Shown one piece after another: positions 40,301 to 53,720 of a DNA stretch of 64,000 bases. Within the stretch, counting starts at the first letter, position 1; each line of letters opens with the position of its first letter. Source of the DNA: Litomosoides sigmodontis (Eukaryota > Nematoda > Chromadorea > Rhabditida > Onchocercidae); NCBI GenBank assembly GCA_963070105.1, contig OY718806.1, positions 1,703,865 to 1,767,864 of the forward strand. Reading direction: 5' to 3'. Both the position numbers and the translations under genes were made by a program. The notes beneath the pieces were generated by a model, which did no database searches, had not been told where the DNA came from, and saw only the letters and a list, made by a program, of their open reading frames with translations.

Positions 40301-43300
40301 AATACGAAAATTCGTTATTGTGTTGATGCTGATGAATGGAAAAATTTGGAAGGCTATGCATTGGTCATTAATGGACCATCATTAACACATGCATTGAAAA
40401 GAGAACTGGAACGAACATTTCTGGATATCGGATGCTTGTGTCGTGTATGTGACTGGTTACACTTTGAAAAATAGAAAGATTTTGATAACTTAATTAAAAT
40501 CTGATTCGAAATTAAAAAGATTTTGATTAATTTCATATTTCATATTCATCTATATTTACGTCCAACATCATGCTAGACCGTTTCAGGAAGCAATGCTAAT
40601 TGATTTAGTGGAATGAAATCATGTAATTTCTTCTTGTCAAATAATTTCAAGATAAAATTCAGGATGAAATCAGTCACACAATTTCTTTCTCCTTGTAGGC
40701 AGTGGTTTGTTGTCGTGTTACACCGCTACAAAAAGCAATGGTTGTTGATTTGGTGAAGCGAAACAAAAAAGCAGTAACATTAGCGGTTGGCGATGGTGCA
40801 AACGATGTGTCGATGATTAAAACGGCACATATTGGAGTTGGAATTTCAGGTTGCTGTGGAATTTGTGTAATAGAAATAATTTATCTAAGTGCTATAGATA
40901 GTGAGGTATTCGTAAATTTGATTAAATAAATTTTTTTATAAAAGGCAGTTAATTCTCATATACAATCGGTTTAATTGAGTGAAACGATGTGATAAATTAG
41001 GAAATAGCATTTATCATGCAGTTAAATTTGAAATGAAAATGGAAGAAGTTTTTGTTTGCATAGGTAAAAAAGTTACACATGTATTTTTAGGACAGGAAGG
41101 TATGCAAGCTGTACTATCATCTGACTACAGCATTGGACAATTTCGTTATCTCAAAAGACTTCTACTCGTGCATGGTCGTTGGTCGTATTTTAGGATGACA
41201 AAATTTTTACGATATTTCTTCTACAAAAATTTTGCATTTACACTTACTCATTTTTGGTACTCCTTTTTCTGTGGATATTCTGCACAGGTAGTGTTGAAGT
41301 TAATTTAAGCTTGAGGAGTTTGTTAGAATTGAATGCTTTTGCTCGTTCATTAACTTCCCTTTGAAGAAACTCAAAGCCATAACGGTAATATATAATTAAG
41401 CTGTAATCTGAATTCATCATGCATCTTAAATTCAGATGAAAAAAGCTCGACATTTTATTCTCACATTTTTTGTTCTGCAGGAAATAATTTTGCTCTTTTT
41501 TTTTAAAAAAGATTTATATTATAATTGGTATAAATATTATTGTTTTATCAATTTTTGCAGTCCATCTACAATCCAGTTTTGATTGCTTGCTACAATTTAT
41601 TCTTTACATCATTACCTGTACTTGCAATGGGTATATTTGATCAAGATCTTGATGACGTTTGTAGCATGAAATATACTAAACTCTACATACCTGGTCAATA
41701 TAATTTATTTTTTAACATGCGAATTTTTATATATTCTGTTCTTCATGGTATGATCAGGTATTTTTCCTTTTTTTTCAAAATTTTCAAAGTTATAAATTCT
41801 ATTTAAATTTCCACAACAATTTGTAAAAGTCAAATAATTAGATTTACTTTTAAAAAAAAAGGAAAAGAAAATTCAGTTTTCAATTAATCAGAAGTCTTTG
41901 ATCAATAATAATTGCAGTGTTTGAGCAGAGCATTTCTGAATTTAATTTTGCATTTTTTTTTTTTTAACAAATGCAAGCTGGCAGTGATGCATTTCGTGAT
42001 CGTTATCTGGAGGTACCTGGAATTCGTGAATGTTTAACAAATTTTTTTTTCAATTTAAAAATATTTCAAGTTCGTTGGTGATATTTTTTGTACCATATGG
42101 TATATTCCACAACGGTGTGGATTCAACAGGTCGAGATTTCAATGATTATTCATTATTAGCATTTACATGCTTTACATCATTAATCATCGTCGTTACGGGT
42201 CAAATAGCGTTTGATACAAGCTATTGGACAATCTTTAATCACATTGTCATTTGGGGTTCGCTGATATTCTATTTTTGTCTTAGCTATATCTTACACGAAG
42301 GTTTGTAAGTCTTTCATGCATTTTTGCAAGCATTTTAAAATACTGCAAAAATATGAATGAATTTTTTTAGCGTATTTAAGAGTATTCCAAAAAAAGAAGA
42401 CAATTTTTTTTTCCTCTTTTATCTTAATTAAAAAAAAATTTTTTTGGAAATGCTTAAAGTGTTTGTACCTAAAAGTAACCTGGGAAAAAAAAAAACATAA
42501 ACCAATTGTTAGTTGAAGTTCTACTCAAATTATTTTTCAAATCCTAGTGGAGGGAACGCCTCCTAACTTTCTTTTTTTCATTTTTCTTTTGAATTAAATC
42601 AAATCCTAGTGGAGAGAACGCCTCCTAACTTTCTTTTTCCATTTTTCTTTTGAATTAAATTTATCCGTAAAATTCCACAACAATTGCTTGATAGCACACA
42701 CACACACACACACATACATTTTAATGTTTAGCTTTACCTGTATGGTTAGTTTCGAAATTTCAATCAGCTCAATCATATGGTGTAATGCAACGAGCCTTTA
42801 CATCGCTACAATTTTGGCTTTCTCTTCTAATGGTATCCGTAATTTTGCTCCTACCTGTTCTGCTTAATCGATTCTTCTGGTCGAACATACATCCAACATA
42901 TGCTGATCGTCTTCGCATGCAACGAAAGCTTCCATGCGTGGAGGAGTCATCATCAGTGACGACGTATCATTTTGTATATCAGAATATCAATTTTGATCAT
43001 ATTTTAAATACATTTCTTTTTGTAGCTACATTGGTGATAAATTTTGCATATCTTAATTGCACATAATTCTTTCGTATATTACAGGAAAATACCACTTTCG
43101 AGAGCTAGTCGAAGTCGTCGTGCATCATCACGCTCCGGATATGCATTTTCGCATCAACAAGGTTTCGGTGATTTAATTGTTAGAGGAGAATTGTTCAAAC
43201 AGGTGGAAGAAATAAATTCCGAAGGGTTTGTTATCAATCAGTTATTTCGATGTGAAATTAAACGTACAATGATTTAATGAAATCACATAGGTAGAAATTT

Positions 43301-44143
43301 ACTTTTTATTAAATTTAAAATTTCAGTTCAACGCAGAAAATTGTTTCACCTATACGACAATTAGCAGAAAAGGGAACAACAGCTGTGCTTATGCCGATCA
43401 CATTTTTGTCACAAAGAAATAATAAAGTTAGTATTGGCGTCAACTTTCTGTTAAATTTTTATCTGTCCTCATCGGGAACAACCAAGCACAATTTTAACCA
43501 CACTAAAGAGGAAATGCAAAAAACGATAATCTAAACTGGAACTATAAGAATTTAAAGGTGAAAGAGCTAAAGCAGGTTAAAGAATTATAAAGATCAGAAA
43601 ATTTAGGTAGCACCTCTCGAACAAATTAAAGAACTGAAGCAAATGGAGCTACCCAAAATTTGTGAAGGACAAGATAATAACGAAGATGGGAGCATTGATA
43701 TGCTTAAATCATTGCAATTTTTGCATAAAATCGTCGTTAACGACGAGAAAGAACTCCCCTTCAAGGATGTCGTAAGTGTTTTCTCAATCAATATTAGTGG
43801 CAACAATATGAATTTCAGACAGCCAGGAGACAGACAGAAACAGTTGGAGAAAGAAATGTCATCAAATGAAACTTTGCAGGAAAATGCAGTCTACACAAAT
43901 GGAAAATGTTCAACGGAAGAACAACAGCAGCCATCTGATGTCATTTTGGGATCGGCAAATCGGACTGCACAAAATTCTCCTTCACCACATGCCACTACAA
44001 TGTGTGAGACATCCCTGGAATCTCTCAAAGCTGCAAGATATCAAAATTTGCCTGGACGGACTTTAAATCCTTCGAACTCCGCCGTTGATTTTGTAGGAGT
44101 TAGTCCAGCTAAACACAAACCATTGAACGAAACAAGACTGTAA
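34361..44143 (+). CDS. P4-ATPase phospholipid flippase, ATP8B class (TAT-2/TAT-4-like)
   Basis: Complete 26-exon model with consistent phase, about 1,457 codons. Exons: 34361-34612, 34813-34926, 35108-35206, 35367-35501, 35789-35942, 36124-36282, 36439-36527, 36734-36957, 37221-37287, 37418-37603, 37969-38070, 38184-38372, 38498-38622, 38728-38860, 39021-39218, 39295-39438, 39940-40045, 40296-40444, 40699-40849, 41091-41287, 41561-41757, 42071-42300, 42768-42963, 43085-43225, 43327-43426 and 43607-44143. Catalytic motifs are intact: [10 protein letters not shown] (actuator), PISL in TM4, [10 protein letters not shown] with the phosphorylated Asp at 37490, [22 protein letters not shown] and [15 protein letters not shown]-type sequence (GIFDQDLDD) and [12 protein letters not shown] near the C-terminus point to ATP8B rather than ATP8A. 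Such enzymes move aminophospholipids or PC to the cytosolic leaflet with a CDC50 subunit. The start is the first ATG after an in-frame stop at 34331. A non-conserved tail ends NETRL. Exons 10 and 26 have alternative processing, described separately. Confidence 0.93.
36289..36356. repeat. (ATTTT)n pentanucleotide repeat
   Basis: Roughly a dozen ATTTT units at the start of the intron after flippase exon 6, beginning seven bases past the donor. Confidence 0.85.
37580..37729 (+). repeat. 75-bp tandem duplication spanning an exon-intron boundary of the flippase
   Basis: Copy 1 is 37580-37654 and copy 2 is 37655-37729; I count two differences in 75 positions (GAT/GAC and CTA/CTG). Each copy contains the end of exon 10 (GEVIDVTE) followed by the donor GAG|GTGCT, so there are two donors 75 nt apart, at 37604 and 37679. 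The unit is a multiple of three and open, so use of the second donor inserts 25 residues without shifting frame. Confidence 0.95.
42538..42660. repeat. two-copy 62-bp tandem duplication in a flippase intron
   Basis: Copies start at 42538 and 42600 with CAAATCCTAGTGGAG and share AACGCCTCCTAACTTTC and TTTTGAATTAAAT; they differ by one substitution and by the length of the T run. It lies in the intron between 42300 and 42768. Confidence 0.9.
42695..42716. repeat. short (CA)n repeat
   Basis: About ten CA units in the same flippase intron, about 50 bp upstream of the acceptor for the exon at 42768. Confidence 0.85.
43772..43818 (+). other. optional 47-nt intron in the last flippase exon
   Basis: GATGTC|GTAAGT at 43772 and AATTTCAG| at 43818 are textbook nematode splice sites only 47 nt apart. 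If retained, the frame continues for 109 more codons to NETRL and a stop at 44143. If removed, the frame shifts and ends at TGA 43867 after [17 protein letters not shown]. Retention gives the longer open frame; the short form is a plausible isoform. Confidence 0.5.
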
Positions 44144-45364
44144 AACCACCAAAGTCAGTAAATCCGAAAATGTTATTAGTTAACCGATGTACATTATACG
44201 TTAGTACAGTTTTTTTTTTTTTCTCACCTCATGTTCATAAGAACTTTGCCTGCTTTTGGTTACGAGGTCGACATGTTTTCGGCATTGTTTAATTCACATT
44301 TACGGCATACATTTAAATTCACTATATATTTAGTTACATGCAGATCTCGAAGTTGCTTAAGAAAATTCCAGAACATCGTTGATAAGGTGATAATCCGGTT
44401 AGAAAGAGTACAGTTCTCATTCTTCATTTTCATTTCAAAAATTCCCTTTTCCAGCAACTTACATCAAGATAGAATGTTAAGTGGTTTAAATCTTCAGTTT
44501 CGCTTCCCGTTATGAAATTTATCTGATCTGCAATCCTTTCCTTCACCGCATTCTCTGAAAATCCCTGAAGACCTAAGTTTATGGCAAATATATAATAAAT
44601 AAAACGTAGAATGACTTCTTGTGTTGCTAATAATGTTCTTCAATTCTTATGACCATTACTGTAAATTCAGGAGAGAAAACCAATAGTCGTATGCGGTTGA
44701 GCATACTTCAGCAATAAGATAATGAAAGCCAAATCCAATTGCTTGTTACTAGCTTCCAGTAGATAAAAACATTTTACTATCTCGACATATAGGAAATATG
44801 AAAACGACATATCAGTAAGTTTTAGCCATTACTTCTGGTACAATATGCTAAGGTCACTATAATCAGAATCACCGTGAAACGGAAACCAAAATTTTATACT
44901 CGCATAAACACATCCCGTTCGTTATCTAAGATGAAGGAAACAAAACCGGCAACAACTAAATCCGTTAATCTCACACTAACATTTAAAATAATATGTTAGA
45001 AAAGAAACAAGTAGTGCTTCAATATCGACCTCAGTGAACCACAGTGCAAAATTCCTTTAAGGAAATGTGTGTTTGGAATTTCTCATCGAAAATCTTTGAC
45101 TGAGATCGAGATTTAGCGACTGTTAAAGACAACCATTTTGTAAATGCAATTCATGAATGTCTGAGAATTATTACACGAAAAACATGATTTACTTTTACTT
45201 CGTACGTGCTATGCTGCAAAAATTTCAAAAAAAAAAAGTGATTTTTTCCAATTTCTAATCATCTAGGTTAATAAGTCATGTATAATGAAAATAGTTATAT
45301 AATTGCATGAATTGTATAACTACACGAGCTAAAACGCATAGATTTAAATGATAAAAAATTTTAT
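44144..45364. other. 1.2-kb gap between convergent gene ends
   Basis: Non-coding on both strands as far as I can read. AATAAATAAAA near 44594 is a candidate poly(A) signal for the flippase. The synaptojanin end (45365) has its own signal overlapping the stop codon. Confidence 0.55.
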
Positions 45365-45367
45365 TTA
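45360..45367 (-). terminator. poly(A) signal overlapping the synaptojanin stop codon
   Basis: On the minus strand the end reads GACAAGTAAATAAAATTT: the AATAAA hexamer overlaps the TAA stop. If used, cleavage 10-20 nt later would leave an extremely short 3' UTR. A distal signal cannot be excluded. Confidence 0.45.
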
Positions 45368-48300
45368 CTTGTCAGCTGCTTCCTTTCGCGGGGGTACAGG
45401 TGGTGGAATACAAATGTCTATGCTAACTTCAACAGGATCTAGTAGTGGTAGTGATAGTGGTCTTAGCTGTGCTGATTCAACATTTAGATTCGTAATACGG
45501 TCATTTGTTGAGAGCTGCATCATCTCATTTAAGCGAGGTGATGATGCTGATCTGGGAGCTGTTTTAGGCACATTAAGCTGGCAAAGGTCTATTTCGTTTC
45601 GATCGAGCGGAGAATTACATCTCAGTCTAGAGCTTCGATCATCCGATCCACCTTTCATTAATGAGTCGTCTTCATCTGGACATTGAAATTTAAATGAGAA
45701 ATGATTTCTGTTTAAAACTGGGGACCCAGTTCTGTTTACGCAAATGTTTTACTTGACAATGTTTTCAGTTCGTTAACAAATTGAAATTCATTTATTTCAG
45801 TTCATGTTTTCAAAATTACCATTAATTTCGAAATTGTCAGCGTTTCTTAGTTCAACGCATTCCATGTTCATGTCTTCAGTTACATTTCGAAGCACATTAT
45901 CGATTTTGGAATATTCTAGTTCAGCCCAGTTCGGAGTTAATAACTGAACACTTAGGACAAAATTTCCAATCCTTACTCCATCCAAACTCAAAGCTGCCAA
46001 GGCTATATCACAACTATTGAAAATTAACCACAGTACACCAGACTCGACTCTAAAAAACGATCTGAATTATGAGAATTATTAATTCTTCGTTTCATTATAA
46101 TTCAGCGAACTGATGAATTTACTTTACAGTCGTTACATTGGAGTTAGGAAAAGTAGTAAAACAAACTTGCTGATGGACGGCGATATTCCAAGTAGATCAA
46201 GTTTCCCTATAACAGGATGATACAGTTCCGTAGGGAAACAATCAAGATTGCACACTGATACAAGTACGGTTCCATCCGGGGGACCCATTGAACTAGAAAA
46301 ACATATTCTCACAAATTTTTTATCACTGAAAGCAATGTAATAATTTTTAAATCACAAACCATACCTGATCACGTCCCTGAAAACCAATCCAAACCGTGAA
46401 AGATTAATTTTATAGGCGTTAACACGGAATAAAGCACAAACTGGTCTATGATCCGAAGTCTTCAGTTCTATTCGGTCATAACTGAAAAAGGCACACGATT
46501 TTTAATTATTTTCCTAGGAATGATGAAAATATTGCCAAATGCATTGAAATTACCTAAGTAACTCCACAATGTTTGCTCCGTCTGTTTCTCTCCAGAGGAC
46601 TCGATCAGTCCAAGCAGGAACACGACATTTTTCTGACGTATCATAATCGTCGGTAAAAGTATCATATTTATAAGTTGGAGCAAAGGTTAACGGTCCTTCT
46701 TCAAAATCCTTGAAAATCTACAAAAGCAATTTGACCAAAAGTTATTAATTTATACACCAATAGTTTCAAAAAAATATGAAGCTCGATTATGAGTAATTTA
46801 GCATTAAAAAAAATGCATACTTCACCCATTGCTTTTTGCTGAGAAAGCTGATCGTAACGAGAAAGTTCCACCATATTCCCTGATTTTATTGCTGCTTCAA
46901 CTTCAGTACGCGACAACACTATTCGATAATTAAAATCACCGAGCCAGAATACAACGACATGTGACAAAATGTCACGACCCTAAAACTTCAACTTCAACGT
47001 AAGTACGTAATCGACTGTGAGACTCATCACGATGTATCTCCGACTATGCTTTTTGCTTTCATTCATCATAAGCCAAGACGGCTTCAGAAGTTGCTACTAT
47101 CTACCACAAAACGGTTGTAATTCGTTCGGTCATACTTCCAAAATTACATTAACTTATAAAATTTTAGGGAATTCCTAAGGTTAGGTTAATGGCAAAAAAC
47201 TTTTACTCAAGAGAGTCATCCAAAATCTGTGATAAGGACCTGCCGAATGTTTAAGTTCTAACATTCACATGAAGCACCTTGCTATATTTCTGATATTACC
47301 TAATTTTTGCAGTGTTGCCTTGAGATTTCTAAATTAGAACGGCCCTTCGATACAAAGATTACGAAGCATGCTTTCATAAAATCAATTTACGACAATCTCT
47401 GATGAGTCAAAAATTAATCACCTGCGAAAATTTGATTTTTCTCAATGCATTCATATAGTCTTCATTACGATCACGAACTTCATTTTGGCCTGCAGCTAAG
47501 TGAGAACAAACAAAGCAAAAGGTCGTAGAATATATGGTTAAGCTCATTGCCACTGAACCTTTATTACCTGTTGCACCGCCCATTCCTATAAAATAGAAAA
47601 TTTATTGTCCAATTTTATGGAAATTATATGCGAAATCAAGCATGATGCAATATGTTTTTATAAGATTTGCAAAAATTTGCACCTTACATAACTTTTGAAT
47701 CAGATTTAAGCTGACCTAATTTCTTGAATTATTTATAAAATTTTCATGGAATTTGGCATAGTGTACACATGGCTTTCGTATTTGCACATGTCTCTAACAC
47801 CTACCCACTTTAAATAACACATAAAAACGAAGAAATGATCAAACCTGTTTTAACACTATTTATAGATACATCACGCACCGAAGTAGCAAGTGAAGGTTTG
47901 ATAAAAACAAAAATACATACACCAACAAGTTGCTCACATCCCAACAATATATATTTATTACGCTTCGATAACGCTTCACGCAAGCCTAGAGCCCATGCAC
48001 GTTGATTTGTAGTACTGAAAAACAACTCGTATAATGAGAATCAATACAAAAGAAAGAGATTATAAAAGGTTAATGAAATGACTACATATATAGAACAACA
48101 ACAGTAACAGTAGATAATTGATTCAATAACTGTCATAGCAAAGACCGCCTTTCTATATAGATAACTTTTTGGGACAATGAGGAAAAATAATGAAACAACT
48201 TGCCTAGCGCTGACTATATTTGAAGCATTTAAATCTATAATTTCTTCCAGACCAACAACATAGATATCTGGCGTAATGCTTCCTCCTCCGCTTAATCCTA

Positions 48301-51300
48301 AATTTAAATTGAATTAATTCGGAAAACGTAACTTATCAGTTAAAAATCTTATAATAGAGTGAGTATAAATGAGTTCCTGCACTTACCATTCATCACAAAT
48401 ATCCAAATACCTTCTATAACTACGACTCCTCTTTCTTCCATGCTGGAATTCAGTAATACTAGGAACCGTTGAAATATATTTTTGCCCTCTAAAAACATTC
48501 GTAAATGCACGTACCAGGAAAATGTTGCGGGAATAACCAATCTCCCAAATTTGTTTGATTACGAAAAGCAATATCAGAGAAATTTTTGCCACCGTTTACG
48601 TTCCATGTTCCTACCCAAACTGTCAACGGAACGTTTTCAACCATTTCCATTTTTCGCTCCACCAAATTTTTCAATACCGACGGGCCTTCTAAAATACCTA
48701 AATTCTGTTATCGATATGAATTAAAAATAAACACGTGTTCAAAGAAAAAACCAATAAGAAAGCATCAAACATTCACAGACTGCATGTATTTATATACACA
48801 AACTGCACACAAAAAAGCACGCAGTTTTTTCTTTCAAATCGCTTTCAAGACTTACCTAAAAGGATATCACGTGGCATCATGCAAGTCAGTTCGCTATATG
48901 AGTTATCACAAGCGAGTGCCCCTTGAAGAAGAAATTCGAAAGCTTCTTGTTTCCATGTATCCAAAAAATTGTTTTGGATTGCCCTTACCAACGTCCTTTT
49001 TGCGTCTTTCATCTGTGCATAGAATTTTTGGATCATTCCCTATCATAATGAAACAAATAGTGAAATGAAAAACACACAGTCAAAATTGAATTTACTTACT
49101 TTACTTTTTCCCTCCAGTGCACCAGTTCCAGCATAAATCACACTGCAAGAATCACCGTTTCGTTGCCATATGTCTTTTAAATGCTCTTCAAATCGTGAAA
49201 AATATTTTTTATCGACTTCAAGACTTTCCAACTGTAGACTTAATGCCTAAAACTACCTTTACTGTTGCAATTCCGAAATCGGTAAAGCTATGAAAAGTGA
49301 AATGAGAACTGCAAAATTACCTGGAATCCTATAAGAGTCTGGACCGCATTAGTTCTATCCAAACAATCGAGGCAATTTACCCGAATGACACCGTTTTGAT
49401 TGCTTAAAAAAATATTTAAATTCGCATTTGTAAATGCAACGTGAGAATGAACGCCTGCTAATCAATTGTCGCTAGTAGAATTCACATTCACCATCAGGCA
49501 TCTATGAAATGAGAAAGATCGAAAAGGCGAAACGCAAAGTTGATGAATACAAATTAGATTAAGCAAATAATGAAATCGAAACAAACCATAACACATTTCC
49601 ATTTCGCTGTCTATAAAAGATGCATTTCCGAATTTTTGGTATTAATATCGCCATTAATTTCATACAATTCCTTTTCTCTTCATGATAATCGAAAGTAATG
49701 TAACCAGCAACACAATTTGAATTTTTGCAGTGCGCCTAAAAATGTGAAAATATGAAGCACAATATCAAGGCGGCAAATTCTAAAACTTCGTTTGAATGCA
49801 ATTCTTCTAGCTACAACTACATATACTTTGGAAGTTTGGTGATTAGTAACATGAAGCTACATCGATACGTTCAAAAATAATGCCGAATGCAATGTGAAAC
49901 CTAACGGAAAATAAAATAACGGCAAAGGATTGGTAATTTTGTACAACAATGTAAAACAAACTTCATATGCTTTTGACAATAACGCTTCACCTTCTTTCGC
50001 ACCAAGAAGATTTACGACAGTTACTTCACCATATTCTTCCTTTAGTGTACGAAAATGTCTGCAAAGTGAACAAATTGAACACAGAATGTCTTAAAAACTG
50101 GATATTTGAATCAAATAATTCGATAATTTTGTCGTCCCTCAACAGCGAGATGATTTTAAGCTTTCTTGAATGATTAACCTGTTAAATGCGGGAGAAGAAG
50201 CTTCAAAAGCTCTTAATTTTACTTTATGTGAGCCAACATTTATACCCGGTTGTTCCCAAAACAGAGGAACAGATCCTCTTATTTGGACATATGAGATCTC
50301 ATCGCTACCTAACGTAATGATCTGCAAGAAAAAAAACAATCACCACATATACCTTGTTAAATCTTTATTCCGAGAACAAAAATTCTAGCTGTATGAAATA
50401 ACTATTGATCCATAAGACTCGTAAATTTTCGAAATACCTGTTCAGTTTCAACAAAATTAGCCACGTGGCCATTATAGTCTATACCACGCACATTAAAACG
50501 TGTTCCGACTCGTTCACAACTTAAACGAGAAATTAATGCAATCGTAGCTCTTTGCTGTCCCACATATACTTGACATATAACAACCGCTCCACAAATCATT
50601 TGTAACAGCCATTCATTTGCATCAATCTTGTATCGTGTCAACGGATAATGTAGATGTTTATTCCTGAATACCTAATCATTTCGAAATAATTATTTAAATA
50701 ATAAGCTACAATCGGATACCAAAACTAACCAAAAGAAACGGCTGTCACCATTCGACGAGCTCAAACACTTGTGAGATCTCACAGTTAAATCAATACACCG
50801 ATTGCTGTCATCTTGAGAAGCATAATAGAAACTGCCAGATGAAAACAGACGCAATACCTGCAGTGAACTGAAGTTCAGATACAAAGCAAACACAGTACTT
50901 CCAACTACAACTTTTCAAATTATCTTTATATCCCAATTCATCACAGTTCATTCTACAAACTGGATTTAATTAAATCACTGTAATTAAAACTGATTTCACA
51001 ACTTGCATCATTTATGCGTGAATCCACTGGATTTGCCGTAACAGGTCCTCTAAGTGATACCGCATTCATCCCCCAAATTCGATAAATTTTACAGTTACGC
51101 AATTCGCCAACACTTTCATCATCAGTAACGACTAATAAGTAAGCATCATCTGAAGAGTTATTCATAACAGAGAAAATCTCAAATTTCCGACGTTTTCAAT
51201 CCAATATGACTGAGAGATGTCAATAAACTTGAAATAAAAACAAAAAAAAAGCGGAGAAAATGGAACCTTGAGTTGTCCGAAGCACACCCACTAAACCTCT

Positions 51301-51705
51301 GGCATCCATAAGTTTCGTATGGCTCTTCCTTAATTTCGACAGTGACTCGACATTTGCTGGAACTCAGATCAGAACATGAACTTTCCTGATATTCAAAAAA
51401 AAACCCGTATTTTTTTGCACCTTAACTCAGGAGTCTAGAAAAAAACGGAAAATTTGAAAATGGATAAATGAACTTTTGAAATTTCGTATAATTTCCTGTT
51501 TTAAAACCTTTTTACAAATACTAAAAATAAGAATGAACTAGTTTAATGTAAATTTTCCTTTAATATGGAAAATCATACAGATCGTCGTTATTGCTGATAA
51601 CTGAAACAACAGCATTTTTCTCGTTCTTTGAGATTCCACCGTAATGCTATACGGTTCGGAAGGGATATCGCGATGGGCAATTCGAAATGCAAAACGGTGA
51701 GACAT
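45365..51705 (-). CDS. unc-26: synaptojanin (SAC1 + inositol polyphosphate 5-phosphatase)
   Basis: Phosphoinositide phosphatase of clathrin-mediated endocytosis and synaptic vesicle recycling. The start is placed at ATG 51705 ([20 protein letters not shown]), which aligns with the start of known synaptojanins; exon 1 (51705-51579) joins in phase to 51356-51267 ([12 protein letters not shown]). SAC domain pieces follow: [32 protein letters not shown] and [10 protein letters not shown]. The catalytic CX5R(T) is intact as [11 protein letters not shown] near 49345-49380. The 5-phosphatase domain begins [13 protein letters not shown] (48600s) and has [50 protein letters not shown] and SDHRPV, all expected active-site motifs. 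An RRM-like segment follows ([18 protein letters not shown]). The tail is short, about 100 residues, with one class II SH3 ligand PPPVPPRK, and stops at 45365. Both enzymatic domains look active. Exon edges around 51000-50860 and 49600-49400 are not fully resolved. An open frame extends upstream to 51819, so a longer N-terminus is possible. Confidence 0.93.
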
Positions 51706-52415
51706 GTTCAATAAATTATATTCAAATGCGAAAGCAATTCTATGGAAAATCAAATACGAATTTGTATTCAGTGAAGTTATGATAGGTAGCACTCCATCCT
51801 GATCCTTCATGGCATACATGTAGTAGTGGTATTATCATTCCTGACACTGATCCAGGAAAATCCATCTTTGGCTCTAATAAAGAGCAATTCTTGGAGTGCC
51901 TGCTATTTCTGAAAAGATCTGCCGCAAAAATAATCCCATGATACTAGCACATAATTTATGGAGCTACGATTCCACCTACTTCCTCTCTGTGGTCTTTTAG
52001 ATTAAATTTTTTACATAAATACATTCTATATTAAACATTAATATTTGAAAATAAGTAATAATTAGCGATTGAAAGGGGTTGAAATACAGTCATAAATGAG
52101 GAGGCAATAGAAAATAATAAAACTCAACGAATGGATCACTTTCGAAGATACCAAAGAAGAAAATTTATAAATAATACTATTTTACAGTGATAATAATATA
52201 TGCATAAAGTACTACCATTTTGAGAAGGTGTTGAAAGCGAGAAGTCTAGGTAAATAAGAATACAATGAAGGAAATTAGCAATCGCATACAGCCAGTAATG
52301 TACAATGCTAGTAGTACTACAAAAGATTTGTTTACATGGGCTTAGGGACATGTTGCGAATGCATTTCCTCTACTTTTTTTTGTAACAAATAAGATTTTTG
52401 TGGTGGGTAATATTG

Positions 52416-52434
52416 GTTGTTTGTTGTTTGTTGT

Positions 52435-52478
<44 letters not shown>
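52416..52478. repeat. (TTG)n trinucleotide repeat
   Basis: GTTGTTT units grading into about 13 perfect TTG units, with (CAA)n on the minus strand, about 0.7 kb upstream of synaptojanin. Confidence 0.9.
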
Positions 52479-52479
<1 letters not shown>

Positions 52480-53317
52480 TCACTGTTACTGGAAATTTGG
52501 AATATAATGAAAAATACAAAAAAAAAGGAGGAAACAATTTCACAAATGTTTTATCTTTCCGAATTCTAGCACTTTGATCGAGATGACATTCCAAATTTTG
52601 TTGTTACGAAAATAGTGCAAACATATTTTTTTTCCCTTATAGCTTCGCAACACTATCAAATCTGTAAAATTGTGCACCTCTTAAACATCCATTTCAAACA
52701 CTCTTCTATAAAATTTTCGTAGGAGGAAAAAAAACCACCATTCATTTGAAATAATTGTTATTTTCTACGAAATTTTTGCCGAAACGAACTTCGTTTTTTA
52801 ATTTTTTTTTTTCGCAAAACATGCAACAGATGTCTTCTTCACGTATCTCATTTAGTTATTTTCTTTTTTGTTTTTCCACTACATTTTCGTACTTGCTTGC
52901 ATACATTGCGTACGCATAAGACATTGTGGGATAATTGATGAAAAAGAAAAAGAATTAAAAATTTTTTGATTCAATTCATTCAATAGATTGTTGAGAAAGT
53001 TTTAAACACAAAAAAAAAAGAAAACTAAAATGGAGAGTAAGAATTTATGTGTAAATGAAGAATGATTAGTAAATTAAAATCATTTAATATTAATTAAATG
53101 AAATAAATATTAGCATAAATAATTAGATCGGAAAATGATAATTTGGGATGAGAAAAAAATAAGAGATAAGTTGAAGCGAACAACGACTATTTACACTAAT
53201 TTTGAGGTTGAATGAGAATCAACAAACAATCATTAAGCATTGAAATGAAATGGAAACGATATGCTACGACGCATTAGCTCCCATATTCATCTATTTTCTC
53301 CGTTATGTTTTGTTGCA

Positions 53318-53341
53318 GACACACACTCACACACACACACA

Positions 53342-53382
<41 letters not shown>

Positions 53383-53396
53383 GCGCACACACACGT
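53318..53396. repeat. (CA)n microsatellite
   Basis: About 38 CA units with two CTCA interruptions and a short CGCG/CACG end. Confidence 0.93.
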
Positions 53397-53720
53397 ATGC
53401 ATCTATTTCGTTATACTCCTTTTTCAGGCCTTAGCATAATTTTTCGCATCCACTTTTCATCAAAATAAACTATCGATTTTGCTTTATCGATGATAGCTTG
53501 TGCTATGTATGACGAAAGAGAAAGAAAGAAAGGAGGAAAGGAAGAGAGAGAGGGAGAAAGAGAAAGAAGGGAATATTTAAATTGCTAGAGAAGAAAATTA
53601 TTGTTACTTTTTTAGATATTGTCATGCTCAATAATTTAGTAACTTCGAGTAATACTTGTTGCCTAATTTCTATAAATAAAAAGGAAAGAAAAGAAAGAGA
53701 AAACGAGAGAGGTAGAGACA

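Noticed and set aside
48586..49068. 160-codon plus-strand frame
   Set aside because: Antisense to synaptojanin exons ([11 protein letters not shown] and [11 protein letters not shown] on the minus strand).
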